Under the pieces are notes generated by a model, which saw only the letters and a list, made by a program, of their open reading frames with translations, did not search any database and was not told the origin of the DNA. This document shows, piece after piece, positions 54,839-62,996 of a DNA stretch of 64,000 nt. This stretch comes from Pseudohalioglobus sediminis. Lineage in GTDB: Bacteria; Pseudomonadota; Gammaproteobacteria; Pseudomonadales; Halieaceae. Position 1 is the stretch's first letter. Each line of letters starts with the position of its first letter. The stretch lies in NCBI RefSeq assembly GCF_008370495.1, contig NZ_VTUX01000005.1, positions 186,001 to 250,000 of the forward strand, written 5' to 3'. Both the position numbers and the translations under genes were made by a program.

Positions 54839-55963
54839 TCACCATGAAATTCGCAGGCCGGTGCCGATGCCCCAGCCGCGGTAGCGACCGCCGTCTCCAG
54901 CGCGGTCCTTCAGCTCGGCGAACTGCAGGCCTGATTGCAACTTGAGCTTGTGGCCGTAAAAGAACAGGTTAAAGCCCAGGTAAAGTTCGTCGTACTGGTC
55001 GCCGCGGCCGTCCACGATTTCGTTCTCGTAGCGACCGAGGCGAACTCCGTTGGCTTCATCGCTGTCAATATAGGTATAGCGTACTACCAGTTGTACTAGC
55101 TCGGATACGTTGTAAAACGGCATTATCGTCACGCCGCTGATATCGCTCTGGCCCATATATCCGCGACCGGATCCCAGGTCTGTCCATAGCCCCCAATCGC
55201 CATCTTCCCACTGCGCCGACAGGGTGGTCACGTTGGACAGGTCGCGGGTGTTGGCGTTTTCGTCGCGCTCGTTATAGACATAGTCGAGGCGCACCAGTGC
55301 GCGGTCGATGCCCAAAGCCTGCGCAAAGTCGTAGCCGGCTGAGGTCAGGGTGAAGATGCCGGCGTCGAACTTGCTGAACTCATCATTGCCGTCGCTGGAA
55401 AAAACGCCCACCCGGTAGGTCCAGTTGTTGTCGAGCGCGCCCTTGATACTGGCGCCGGTGAAATATTCTGCGGTGAACCAGAGGTTGTTGGTGAGATTGT
55501 TGCGCTGCAGGGTCAGTAGCTTCTTGGATGAGGTGGCGCCATCCAGTGTGAAGCCCGCTGAGTGCTTCAGCAGCCGCAGGTCGCGCGCCTTGTCCGGCTG
55601 CCAGCCGATATAGGCGTCGGTCAGGCGGGAGTACCAGTCGTGGTGCGATTCATTGAGGTCAAAGTCGGCTTCCAGCTGGGCCATCCAGTCGTTGCTGAAC
55701 CCGGCCGTGAAGCCAAAGCGGAAGCGGCGCCAGTTGATATCTTCGAAGTCGCCTTCATCAGCATCGAAGTAACTGGCGTCAGCCTGCAGGCGGCCACTTA
55801 AGGCGATACGCCTCAGCGGCCCCTGTTCCGAGGTGTAGAAAGTGGCGTGCTGCCAGATCTCCTGGTAGCGCTCGTCTGCAGCGCTCGCCAGCGGCACGCA
55901 GCCGGTGAACAACAGTAGCAATGAAAACTGCAGTGCCCGGTGCAATGTGCTGGTCCGCTGCAA
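54839..55963 (-). CDS. OprO/OprP-like porin
   Basis: 374 aa from a TTG at 55963 (GGGGAG 9 nt upstream); a GTG at 55990 is an alternative. A signal peptide ends near PLASA-ADE. The mature part is an outer-membrane barrel with alternating strands, the phosphate-selective porin-type FDADEGDFEDINWRRFRFGFTAGFSNDWMAQLEADFDL, and the C-terminal terminal strand ending in Trp (GTGLRISW). It lets small anions or other solutes pass. Substrate choice cannot be read from sequence. It overlaps no gene and follows argA on the same strand. Confidence 0.85.
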   Translation of the reverse strand: MQRTSTLHRALQFSLLLLFTGCVPLASAADERYQEIWQHATFYTSEQGPLRRIALSGRLQADASYFDADEGDFEDINWRRFRFGFTAGFSNDWMAQLEADFDLNESHHDWYSRLTDAYIGWQPDKARDLRLLKHSAGFTLDGATSSKKLLTLQRNNLTNNLWFTAEYFTGASIKGALDNNWTYRVGVFSSDGNDEFSKFDAGIFTLTSAGYDFAQALGIDRALVRLDYVYNERDENANTRDLSNVTTLSAQWEDGDWGLWTDLGSGRGYMGQSDISGVTIMPFYNVSELVQLVVRYTYIDSDEANGVRLGRYENEIVDGRGDQYDELYLGFNLFFYGHKLKLQSGLQFAELKDRAGDGGRYRGWGIGTGLRISW

Positions 55964-56021
55964 TGTCCTGCTCTCCCCCTGGTAGCTCACGGCCTGCCCC
56001 TGCCCATTCGGCTGCAAGCCG

Positions 56022-57338
56022 CTAGAGCTCCTTGAAAAATACCTTGGAGCTGCGCTGCAGGTTGTACAGCGCCTGCTTGCGTTCCGGCAATTGATCGCGC
56101 TGCGCCTCGGCAAAGCCCTGTTCAAGGAACCAGTGCGCCGTTTGTGTGCTGAGCACGAATACCCTGTCCAGGCCAAAGCCCATGGCCTCCTGTTCGAGCT
56201 CCTGCAACAGGCGTTTCGCCCTGTTGCCTCCGCGGTAGTCCGGGTGGGTCACGATGCAGGCCAGCTCGCCGCAGCCGTCTTCAGGGAAGGGGTATAACGC
56301 GGCGCAGGCGATGATGCGGCCATCGCGCTCCAGTACGCGGAACAGGTCGATTTCCTGCTCCAGCAACTCCCGTGAGCGTTTCAGCAGGATACCCTCCTGC
56401 TCCAGCGGCTCGATCAGTTCAATGATGCCGCCCACATCGTCGATGTCGGCGCGCCGTGATTTCTCATAGTCACTGGCCGACACCAGGGTGCCGCTGCCGT
56501 CATGGGTGAAGAGTTCTTCCAGCAGCGCACAGTCATCGCGATAGCTGAGCACGTGACAACGGGGCACGCCCTCACGGCAAGCCTGCCGGGCGGTGTGAAT
56601 CAGGTCGGCCTGCTCGGCATCGTCCGGGCTGAGCTCGTCGAGTTCTCCCACGGCAAGCTGGTGAATCAGCTCTGCACTATCGTCAACGATACCTTTCTCC
56701 GCACCGAACAGGATCAACTTGTCGGCGCAGATCGCCGCAGCACAACTTACCGCGACATCTTCCAGTGCCAGGTTGAAGATTTCGCCGGTAGGGGAGTACC
56801 CCAGCGGTGACAGCAGCACGATAGAATCGTCCTGCAGCTGGCGGTGAATGCCCTCGGAATCGACGCGGCGCACCTTGCCGGTGTGCAGGAAGTCCACGCC
56901 GCCCACCACGCCGATCGGCCTGGCGGTGACGAAATTGCCGGAGCACACGCGCATCTGTGATCCCTGCATTGGGGAATTGGGCAGGCCCATGGATAACAGC
57001 GCTTCGATCTGTGCCCGCAGCGATCCGGCGGCATCCTTCACGTGTTCCAGCGCAGCGGTATCAGTGATGCGCACATCCTGGTGAAAACCGGTCTCCAGGC
57101 CCGCAGTTTCCAGCCGCTGGGCGATTTGCGGGCGCGCGCCGTGGATCAGTACCAGCTTCACGCCCAGGCTTTTCAGCAGGGCGATGTCATGAATGATGTT
57201 GGGGAAGTTTTCGTGTTGCGCCACCTCGCCCCCCAACATCAGCACGAAGGTCTTGCCCCGGTGCAGGTTGATGTAGGGTGCGGTGTTCCTGAACCAGCGG
57301 ATGTGGGACCGGCCTGGCGTTGTCACGTTGTTGTCCAA
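56022..57338 (-). CDS. argA: N-acetylglutamate synthase
   Basis: 438 aa. The start is the TTG at 57338 or the GTG at 57326; neither has a strong ribosome site. The N-terminal amino-acid-kinase-like domain (about 1-290) begins RWFRNTAPYINLHRGKTFVLMLGGE and contains ALLKSLGVKLVLIHGARPQI. The C-terminal GNAT domain has IVTHPDYRGGNRAKRLLQELEQEA. It is the first, arginine-inhibited step of arginine synthesis. It is downstream of argE by a 388-bp gap that contains the structured repeat. Confidence 0.96.
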   Translation of the reverse strand: MDNNVTTPGRSHIRWFRNTAPYINLHRGKTFVLMLGGEVAQHENFPNIIHDIALLKSLGVKLVLIHGARPQIAQRLETAGLETGFHQDVRITDTAALEHVKDAAGSLRAQIEALLSMGLPNSPMQGSQMRVCSGNFVTARPIGVVGGVDFLHTGKVRRVDSEGIHRQLQDDSIVLLSPLGYSPTGEIFNLALEDVAVSCAAAICADKLILFGAEKGIVDDSAELIHQLAVGELDELSPDDAEQADLIHTARQACREGVPRCHVLSYRDDCALLEELFTHDGSGTLVSASDYEKSRRADIDDVGGIIELIEPLEQEGILLKRSRELLEQEIDLFRVLERDGRIIACAALYPFPEDGCGELACIVTHPDYRGGNRAKRLLQELEQEAMGFGLDRVFVLSTQTAHWFLEQGFAEAQRDQLPERKQALYNLQRSSKVFFKEL

Positions 57339-57443
57339 CTTGTTGATTAATAGCGGATTATCAAGGTTACCGAAGTCCGGGCAGTTTACCTAATGGCAAT
57401 TTTGCACAAGCCTGATGAGGCGGGGTGTTTTTTGGCGGGCGCC

Positions 57444-57639
57444 GGTCCGTCGGCGGGGGGATACCCTGTCAACGACCGCAAGCTCCGTCGCGTTTTCGGG
57501 CCGCTGCGTAACTCGGCAACGGTTGCTGCTCGCAACCGTTAAGCGGCCTCAGACATCCACAGCGGACTGCCCCCGGAAACGCGACTGCGCAAAATGCGGC
57601 GGCCTGATTGTTGCCAGGGTATCCCCCCGCCAACGGCCC
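57444..57639. repeat. structured repeat element, copy B
   Basis: A ~196-bp element between argA and argE. The outer helix 57444-57473/57610-57639 has 27 of 30 positions paired, including GGCGGGGGGATACCCTG/CAGGGTATCCCCCCGCC. Inside are GACCGC/GCGGCC (57474-57479/57599-57604), a 14-bp helix GTCGCGTTTTCGGG (57487-57500)/CCCGGAAACGCGAC (57572-57585) with one G-T, CCGCT/AGCGG, and the hairpin AACGGTTGC-tgctc-GCAACCGTT (57518-57540). The core, with CTCAGACATCCAC and GCCTGATTGTT unchanged, aligns to copy A at 14343. The outer helix is different in sequence but still paired. The rest of 57339-57726 holds nothing recognised. Confidence 0.75.
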
Positions 57640-57726
57640 TCGTTACTTGCTTGAAGCGAAAGGGAAACGGTTGCATCCGGGCGGAAAGCCGGCCGGGCCA
57701 AAAGGCATGGAGCTGTTACGAGAGAA

Positions 57727-58878
57727 TCACAGGCAATAATGCCGAATAAACTGTTCCAGCAGGGCGATGCACGGTTTGATCTGATCCAGCGGCATAAACT
57801 CGTCCGGCTGGTGGGCCTGGTCGATAGAGCCCGGCCCCATGACGATGGTCTGCATGCCCAGCTGCTGCAGGAACGGGGCCTCGGTGGCGAAAGCCACGGC
57901 GATGGCGCTGTGGCCGGTGAGCTTCTCCGCCAGTTGTACCAGTTCGCTGTCCGCGCTTTCTTCAAACGGTGACACATCCTGGATCAGCGACCGCAGCTCA
58001 ATGTCCAGGCCGCGCTGCTGCCCGACCAGGGCCAGGCGCTGGCGAATATCCTCGCGCACCTCGGCGTTGTCACCACCGGGGGTCATGCGCAGGTCGAAAT
58101 GCAGCTCACTTTGCCCACAGATGCGATTGGGGCTGTCGCCGCCGTGGATATGACCCAGGTTGAGTGTCGGGTAGGCCACCTCAAATAGCGGATTGCTGTA
58201 GCGCTCGGCCATTTCGGCGCGGAAGTTGACCAGGTCACCCATGACCGCGTGCATCCCCTCCAGCGCATTGTTACCCAGCGCAGGGTTGGAGGAGTGGCCA
58301 GACTGCCCGTTGATGTGCACCGCCTCCATCATGATGCCCTTGTGCATGCGCACCGGCACCAGGGAGGTGGGTTCGCCGATGATGGCCGCACGCGCTTTCG
58401 GCCGGCCGGCGGCAGCCAGCGCCCGGGCCCCGTTCATGGAGCTCTCCTCGTCGGCGGTGGCCAGCAGAATCAGTGGCTGTTGCAGTTCGACGTCGGTAAA
58501 GCTGGTTGCGGCGGCCAGCGCCAGTGGGAAAAACCCCTTCATGTCGGTGCTGCCAAGACCGTAAAGGCGGTTGTCACGTTCGCTCAGCGCCAGCGGGTCG
58601 CTCTGCCAGCGGCCTTCGTCAAAGGGCACCGTATCGGTGTGTCCCGCCAGCACCAGGCCGCCGGGACCGCTGCCGCGGGTGGCAATCAGGTTGGCTTTGT
58701 TGCCGCCCGGGTTGACCTCCTGGATTTCCGTGGAGAAACCCATGCCGGACAGCCACCCGGCCAGCAGGTCGATGACACCGCGATTGCCCTGGTCCCACGC
58801 CGGATCGGTGGAGCTCACCGAGGCCGTGCCGACCAGTTGTGTGAGTTGTTCGATGATGCGTTGTTCGATGCTAGGCAT
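57727..58878 (-). CDS. argE: acetylornithine deacetylase
   Basis: 383 aa, M20 metallopeptidase family. Metal-binding motifs are LAGHTDTVPFDEGRW, YGLGSTDMKGFF and ATADEESSMNGARAL; the dimerisation domain starts near residue 180. It releases ornithine from N-acetylornithine in the linear arginine pathway. It pairs functionally with argA downstream, which supports the assignment over other M20 enzymes. Confidence 0.94.
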   Translation of the reverse strand: MPSIEQRIIEQLTQLVGTASVSSTDPAWDQGNRGVIDLLAGWLSGMGFSTEIQEVNPGGNKANLIATRGSGPGGLVLAGHTDTVPFDEGRWQSDPLALSERDNRLYGLGSTDMKGFFPLALAAATSFTDVELQQPLILLATADEESSMNGARALAAAGRPKARAAIIGEPTSLVPVRMHKGIMMEAVHINGQSGHSSNPALGNNALEGMHAVMGDLVNFRAEMAERYSNPLFEVAYPTLNLGHIHGGDSPNRICGQSELHFDLRMTPGGDNAEVREDIRQRLALVGQQRGLDIELRSLIQDVSPFEESADSELVQLAEKLTGHSAIAVAFATEAPFLQQLGMQTIVMGPGSIDQAHQPDEFMPLDQIKPCIALLEQFIRHYCL

Positions 58879-59023
58879 GTGCTCTCGGCCACTGTGACAA
58901 GTGATTGGGCTGCAACAGCAGAACCCCGCGATGACACCTTGTCACTGCAGGAGGGGAGCGCCTAGTGTAGTCGTTGCGCGGCCGGACTGCGAACGCTGCC
59001 CGTTACCGCGCTTTGAGCCTGAA

Positions 59024-60304
59024 TCAGGGGTTGAATATACCCTTGAACAGGAAGAAGAAGAGAATCGCCAGGCCGGCGCCGGCGGGCAGGGTAATGATCC
59101 ATGACATGAAGATGTTGCCGATCACCCGCAAATTGAGCGCGGCGATGCCGCGGGCAAAGCCGACACCGAGTACAGCGCCCACCAGGGTGTGGGTTGTCGA
59201 TATCGGCAGACCGGTTGCCGAGGCCAGTACCACGGTCGCGGCCGCACCCAGCTCCGCAGCAAAACCGCGACTGGGGGTGAGTTCGGTGATCTTGCGGCCC
59301 ACGGTGGTAATCACTTTCCAGCCATAGGTGGCCAGGCCGATGACAATACCCAGCGCACCGACCAGCAGGATCCACCAGGGCATGGCGGACTTGGCCGCAA
59401 TTTCACCACCGGACTGCACGGTGCTGGCGATGGCGGCCAGCGGACCAACCGCATTGGCCACGTCGTTGGAGCCGTGGGCAAAGGCCATGGAGCAGGCGGT
59501 GAATACCATCAACACAGCGAATACGCGTTCCACGCTGCCAAAGCGGTTTTCGTGGTCGCGGTCGTCCTTGATGTTGCGCAGTAGCAGCGCACCGAAGCCG
59601 GCAACCAGCAGTCCAGCCAGGGCCGCGATTGGCAGGGCATTGGCAAACTTGCTGCCGAGGCCAAGATCGAAGTCTATTCCCACGTGCTTGAGACCCTTCA
59701 GCAAGGTGACCATGCAGATCATGAAGCCGACCATCCACATGTACACCGGGATGAACTTCTTGGCCCTGTTGAACGGGTCCTCCGTGTCCAGGATCAACTT
59801 CTTCACGCTGATAAACAGGCCGAAGGAGATCGTGCCCGCGAGCACGGGCGACACCACCCAGGAAGCGACAATGCCGCCCACCTTGCCCCAGTGGACCGCA
59901 TCCATGGAGATGCCAACCGAGGCAAAGCCGACAATTGCGCCGACGATAGAGTGGGTAGTGGAGACGGGCCAGCCTTTCATGCTCGCTATCAGCAGCCAGG
60001 TGCCCGCCGCCAGCAGTGCCGACATCATGCCGTACACCATCAGCTGGGGCTCGTCTTCCATGACTGCCGGGTCAATGATGCCTTTGCGTATCGTGGATGT
60101 GACCTCCCCGCCGGCGAGATAGGCGCCGAGGAACTCGAAAATCATGGCGATGAGGATCGCCTGCTTGATGGTCAACGCGCGCGAACCCACCGAGGTTCCC
60201 ATGGCGTTGGCGACGTCGTTGGCACCGATGCCCCAGGCCATAAAGAAGCCGAACATGCATGCCATGATCAGGAAGATAGTGCCGTACTGGGCGATAATTT
60301 CCAT
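59024..60304 (-). CDS. pit: Pit-family inorganic phosphate transporter
   Basis: 426 aa with about 11-12 membrane helices. The duplicated family signature GANDVANAMGTSVGS (about residue 28) and GSNDVANAVGPLAAI (about 280) marks a PiT symporter, with STTHSIVGAIVG and STTHTLVGAVLG as the second repeated pair. It imports phosphate with a cation. It follows the DUF47 gene by 17 bp on the minus strand, the usual PiT-DUF47 pair. Confidence 0.95.
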   Translation of the reverse strand: MEIIAQYGTIFLIMACMFGFFMAWGIGANDVANAMGTSVGSRALTIKQAILIAMIFEFLGAYLAGGEVTSTIRKGIIDPAVMEDEPQLMVYGMMSALLAAGTWLLIASMKGWPVSTTHSIVGAIVGFASVGISMDAVHWGKVGGIVASWVVSPVLAGTISFGLFISVKKLILDTEDPFNRAKKFIPVYMWMVGFMICMVTLLKGLKHVGIDFDLGLGSKFANALPIAALAGLLVAGFGALLLRNIKDDRDHENRFGSVERVFAVLMVFTACSMAFAHGSNDVANAVGPLAAIASTVQSGGEIAAKSAMPWWILLVGALGIVIGLATYGWKVITTVGRKITELTPSRGFAAELGAAATVVLASATGLPISTTHTLVGAVLGVGFARGIAALNLRVIGNIFMSWIITLPAGAGLAILFFFLFKGIFNP

Positions 60305-60321
60305 GCTTGGACCCCCCTCTC

Positions 60322-61002
60322 TTATTTGGCCAACAGGATTTGCAGGCGGTCGCCCACGCTTTCAGCGCTGTCTGCCAGGGTGCCCAGCAGCGCCATAGCG
60401 CGGTAATAGAACATCACATCGACAGGGGGCAGTTCACTTTCCAGGCGGAAAAGTTTGCGACGCAGGGTGAACTGTTGTTTGTCGGTACTGCGTTCGAGTT
60501 TGTCGAGTTCCTTGAGCATGGCTTCAACGCGTTTCACTTCCAGTCCGGTGAAGCCTACTTCCAGCAGTTCGTCCAGCTCCTGAATGGCAGCCAGCGCGTT
60601 CTGGCAGCAGGCCACGCAGGTAGCGGTCAGATCCATAACCGCAGGCAACAACTTGTCGGGGAAACGCAGGTCCCGGCCCATGACGATGCTGGAAAAATCC
60701 TTGGCGGTATTGGCTACCTGGTCCTGGATGGTCACCAGTCCCAGCAGGTCGGAGCGGGGCACGGGAAGGAACAGGCTCTTGGGCAGGTGGCGGCGCACCG
60801 AGCGCTTCAGCTTGTCGGCCTCTTTTTCCGCGGCGTTGATCGCCTTGTGGATTTCCTTGGCCCGGGTCCAGTCGTTGTCCGCCGCGGCCTGGATTAGCTC
60901 AGGTAAATGTTCAGCCGCCTCGGTGGCGATCTGCATGTGTTCCTGAATCGGGCCGATAGGTGAGCGCCCGAACAAATTGCCCAGAGGATTTCTGCTGGCC
61001 AT
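60322..61002 (-). CDS. DUF47/TIGR00153 PhoU-like protein
   Basis: 226 aa, all-helical, PhoU-like four-helix fold. The opening NPLGNLFGRSPIGPIQEHMQIATEAAEHLPEL and EADKLKRSVRRHLPKSLFLPVPRSDLL are typical. Proteins of this family sit beside Pit transporters and probably regulate them. It is the first gene of the pair and carries the candidate Pho-box promoter upstream. Confidence 0.92.
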   Translation of the reverse strand: MASRNPLGNLFGRSPIGPIQEHMQIATEAAEHLPELIQAAADNDWTRAKEIHKAINAAEKEADKLKRSVRRHLPKSLFLPVPRSDLLGLVTIQDQVANTAKDFSSIVMGRDLRFPDKLLPAVMDLTATCVACCQNALAAIQELDELLEVGFTGLEVKRVEAMLKELDKLERSTDKQQFTLRRKLFRLESELPPVDVMFYYRAMALLGTLADSAESVGDRLQILLAK

Positions 61003-61040
61003 GTCTTATTCTCCAGTTATGGGAGGCGATGCAGGCACGC

Positions 61041-61093
61041 ATTGTAGGTAGCATGCGCGAGTTTGTCACAAAAGCTTCACATATCTGACACAT
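61041..61093 (-). promoter_or_regulatory. Pho-box-like direct repeats and promoter of DUF47-pit
   Basis: Read on the minus strand, three 7-mers with an 11-bp period stand in a row: TGTGTCA-gata-TGTGAAG-cttt-TGTGACA. They are followed 16-18 bp later by a -10-like TACAAT (61041-61046). PhoB boxes are 11-bp-period repeats of a TGTCA-bearing 7-mer with AT-rich 4-bp spacers. The match is partial, but the genes served are phosphate uptake genes. Confidence 0.5.
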
Positions 61094-61224
61094 TTCACCA
61101 TGACCCACATCAAGAGGTGCGTGTGTCGACCCTGTGCTAGCATAGCGGGCCAGTGTTGAGGGCTGCCCCTGGAAGGGCGGTGGCGCAGGGGCGCGGGGCC
61201 TGGCGGAACATTCGGGGAGAAAAA

Positions 61225-62973
61225 ATGGAGCATCGCCTTGAGCTGGCGCCACTGACGCATCAATTGCACAGTGACGGTCGATTGAGTGATGAGGATCTGG
61301 CCAGGGTAGCCCAGAACGCACACGTTAAGGTGCATCCCCTGATCTACCTCGCTGAACAGCGCATTGCCGATCGGGCGCGGCCGGGCCACGTCCTGGACAT
61401 GGACGCATTGCTGGCCTGGCTTAGTGAGCAGACCAGCCAGCCCGCCTACGAGATTGACCCGCTCAAGATCAACGTTACTGCCGTGGCGGAGGTGATGTCC
61501 CAGGCCTTTGCCGAGCGTCATCGTATCCTCGCGGTGGAAGTTCACGACGACGAGGTGTGGATCGCCTCCGCAGAGCCGTATATCAATGCCTGGGAGGGCA
61601 ACCTGGAGCACGTGTTGCGCAAGCGCATCCGTCGGGTGCTGGCAGATCCCCGGGACATTGCCCGCCATACTGCCGAGTTCTACAACATGGCTGGCTCGGT
61701 GCGCGGCGCACGCGGCACCGAACGCCTGGAGGCGCGACCGGGCACCAACAACCTGGAGCAGATGCTGGAACTCGGCTCGATGAATGAGCCGGACGCCAAC
61801 GACCAGCATATCGTCAATATCGTTGACTGGCTTCTGCAATACGCCTTCGAGCAGCGCGCCAGTGACATCCATATCGAGCCGCGGCGGGATGTGGGCAACG
61901 TGCGTTTTCGTATCGACGGGGTTCTGCACAGCGTGTACGAATTGCCACAGCAGGTGGGCGCAGCAGTGACCAGCCGCATCAAGATTCTGGGTCGCATGGA
62001 CGTGGCGGAGAAACGCCGACCCCAGGATGGTCGCCTGAAAACGCGCACCCCGGAGGGCAACGAGGTGGAGTTGCGCCTGGCCACGCTGCCCACGGCTTTC
62101 GGCGAAAAACTGGTCATGCGCATCTTCGACCCGGACGTGCTGCAGAAGAGTTTCCAGCAACTTGGCCTGGCCGAGGATGACCTCGACCGTTGGCACCAGA
62201 TGACGAGTATGGGCAACGGCATCGTGCTGGTCACGGGGCCGACCGGTTCGGGTAAAACCACGACGCTGTACTCGACGCTGCGCCAGCTGGCCACCTCCGA
62301 GGTCAACGTGTGTACCATTGAGGATCCAATCGAAATGATGGAGCCTGCCTTCAACCAGATGCAGGTCAATCACGGCATCGAGCTGGATTTTGCCTCTGGC
62401 GTGCGCGCATTGATGCGCCAGGACCCGGATATCATCATGATCGGTGAGATACGTGACCTGGAGACCGCCAACATGGCGGTACAGGCGGCTTTGACTGGCC
62501 ACCTGGTGCTGTCCACCCTGCACACCAACGATTCCCCGAGCTCGCTGTCGCGGTTGCTGGAACTGGGCGTGCCGGCCTATCTGATCAAGGCCACGGTCCG
62601 CGGCGTCATGTCACAGCGCCTGGTGCGTATGCTCTGTACCCATTGCAAGACGACCGAGCCGCTGGATCATGACGCCTGGCAGCAGCTGACCTCGCCCTGG
62701 CGGGTGGAGGCGCCGCAGGAAGTGGCGCGACCGGTCGGCTGCAAAGCCTGTCGCAACACCGGTTACATGGGCCGCCAGGGCATCTATGAGGTACTGGTTA
62801 ACAGCCCCGCGATCCAGGCCGAAATTCATACACAGCTGGAAACCAGCAGCATTCGCGAGCGCGCCATGAGCGAAGGTATGCGGACGCTGCGCCTGTCGGG
62901 CGCTACTCGCGTCGCCCGTGGCCAAACCACCATAGAGGAAGTGATGCGGGTGGCGCCGGTTCTCGAAGCCTGA
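61225..62973 (+). CDS. GspE/PilB-type secretion or pilus assembly ATPase
   Basis: 582 aa from the ATG at 61225 with GGGGAG upstream. An N-terminal MshEN-like region (about 1-130) may bind c-di-GMP or partners. The catalytic domain has ASDIHIEPRRD, Walker A GPTGSGKTTTLYSTL (about 338-352), Asp box, Walker B PDIIMIGEIRD (about 399) and the His box. A tetracysteine zinc site CTHCK...CKACR (about 471-508) is intact. It powers a type II secretion system or type IV pilus-like machine. It is an orphan here, with no gspF or pilin nearby. Confidence 0.9.
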   Translation: MEHRLELAPLTHQLHSDGRLSDEDLARVAQNAHVKVHPLIYLAEQRIADRARPGHVLDMDALLAWLSEQTSQPAYEIDPLKINVTAVAEVMSQAFAERHRILAVEVHDDEVWIASAEPYINAWEGNLEHVLRKRIRRVLADPRDIARHTAEFYNMAGSVRGARGTERLEARPGTNNLEQMLELGSMNEPDANDQHIVNIVDWLLQYAFEQRASDIHIEPRRDVGNVRFRIDGVLHSVYELPQQVGAAVTSRIKILGRMDVAEKRRPQDGRLKTRTPEGNEVELRLATLPTAFGEKLVMRIFDPDVLQKSFQQLGLAEDDLDRWHQMTSMGNGIVLVTGPTGSGKTTTLYSTLRQLATSEVNVCTIEDPIEMMEPAFNQMQVNHGIELDFASGVRALMRQDPDIIMIGEIRDLETANMAVQAALTGHLVLSTLHTNDSPSSLSRLLELGVPAYLIKATVRGVMSQRLVRMLCTHCKTTEPLDHDAWQQLTSPWRVEAPQEVARPVGCKACRNTGYMGRQGIYEVLVNSPAIQAEIHTQLETSSIRERAMSEGMRTLRLSGATRVARGQTTIEEVMRVAPVLEA

Positions 62974-62996
62974 GCCTGCCGTTAAAGATCGTCGAT

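Noticed and set aside
61066-62523. 485-codon open frame on the - strand
   Set aside because: Antisense shadow of the GspE-type ATPase; no domain or ribosome site.
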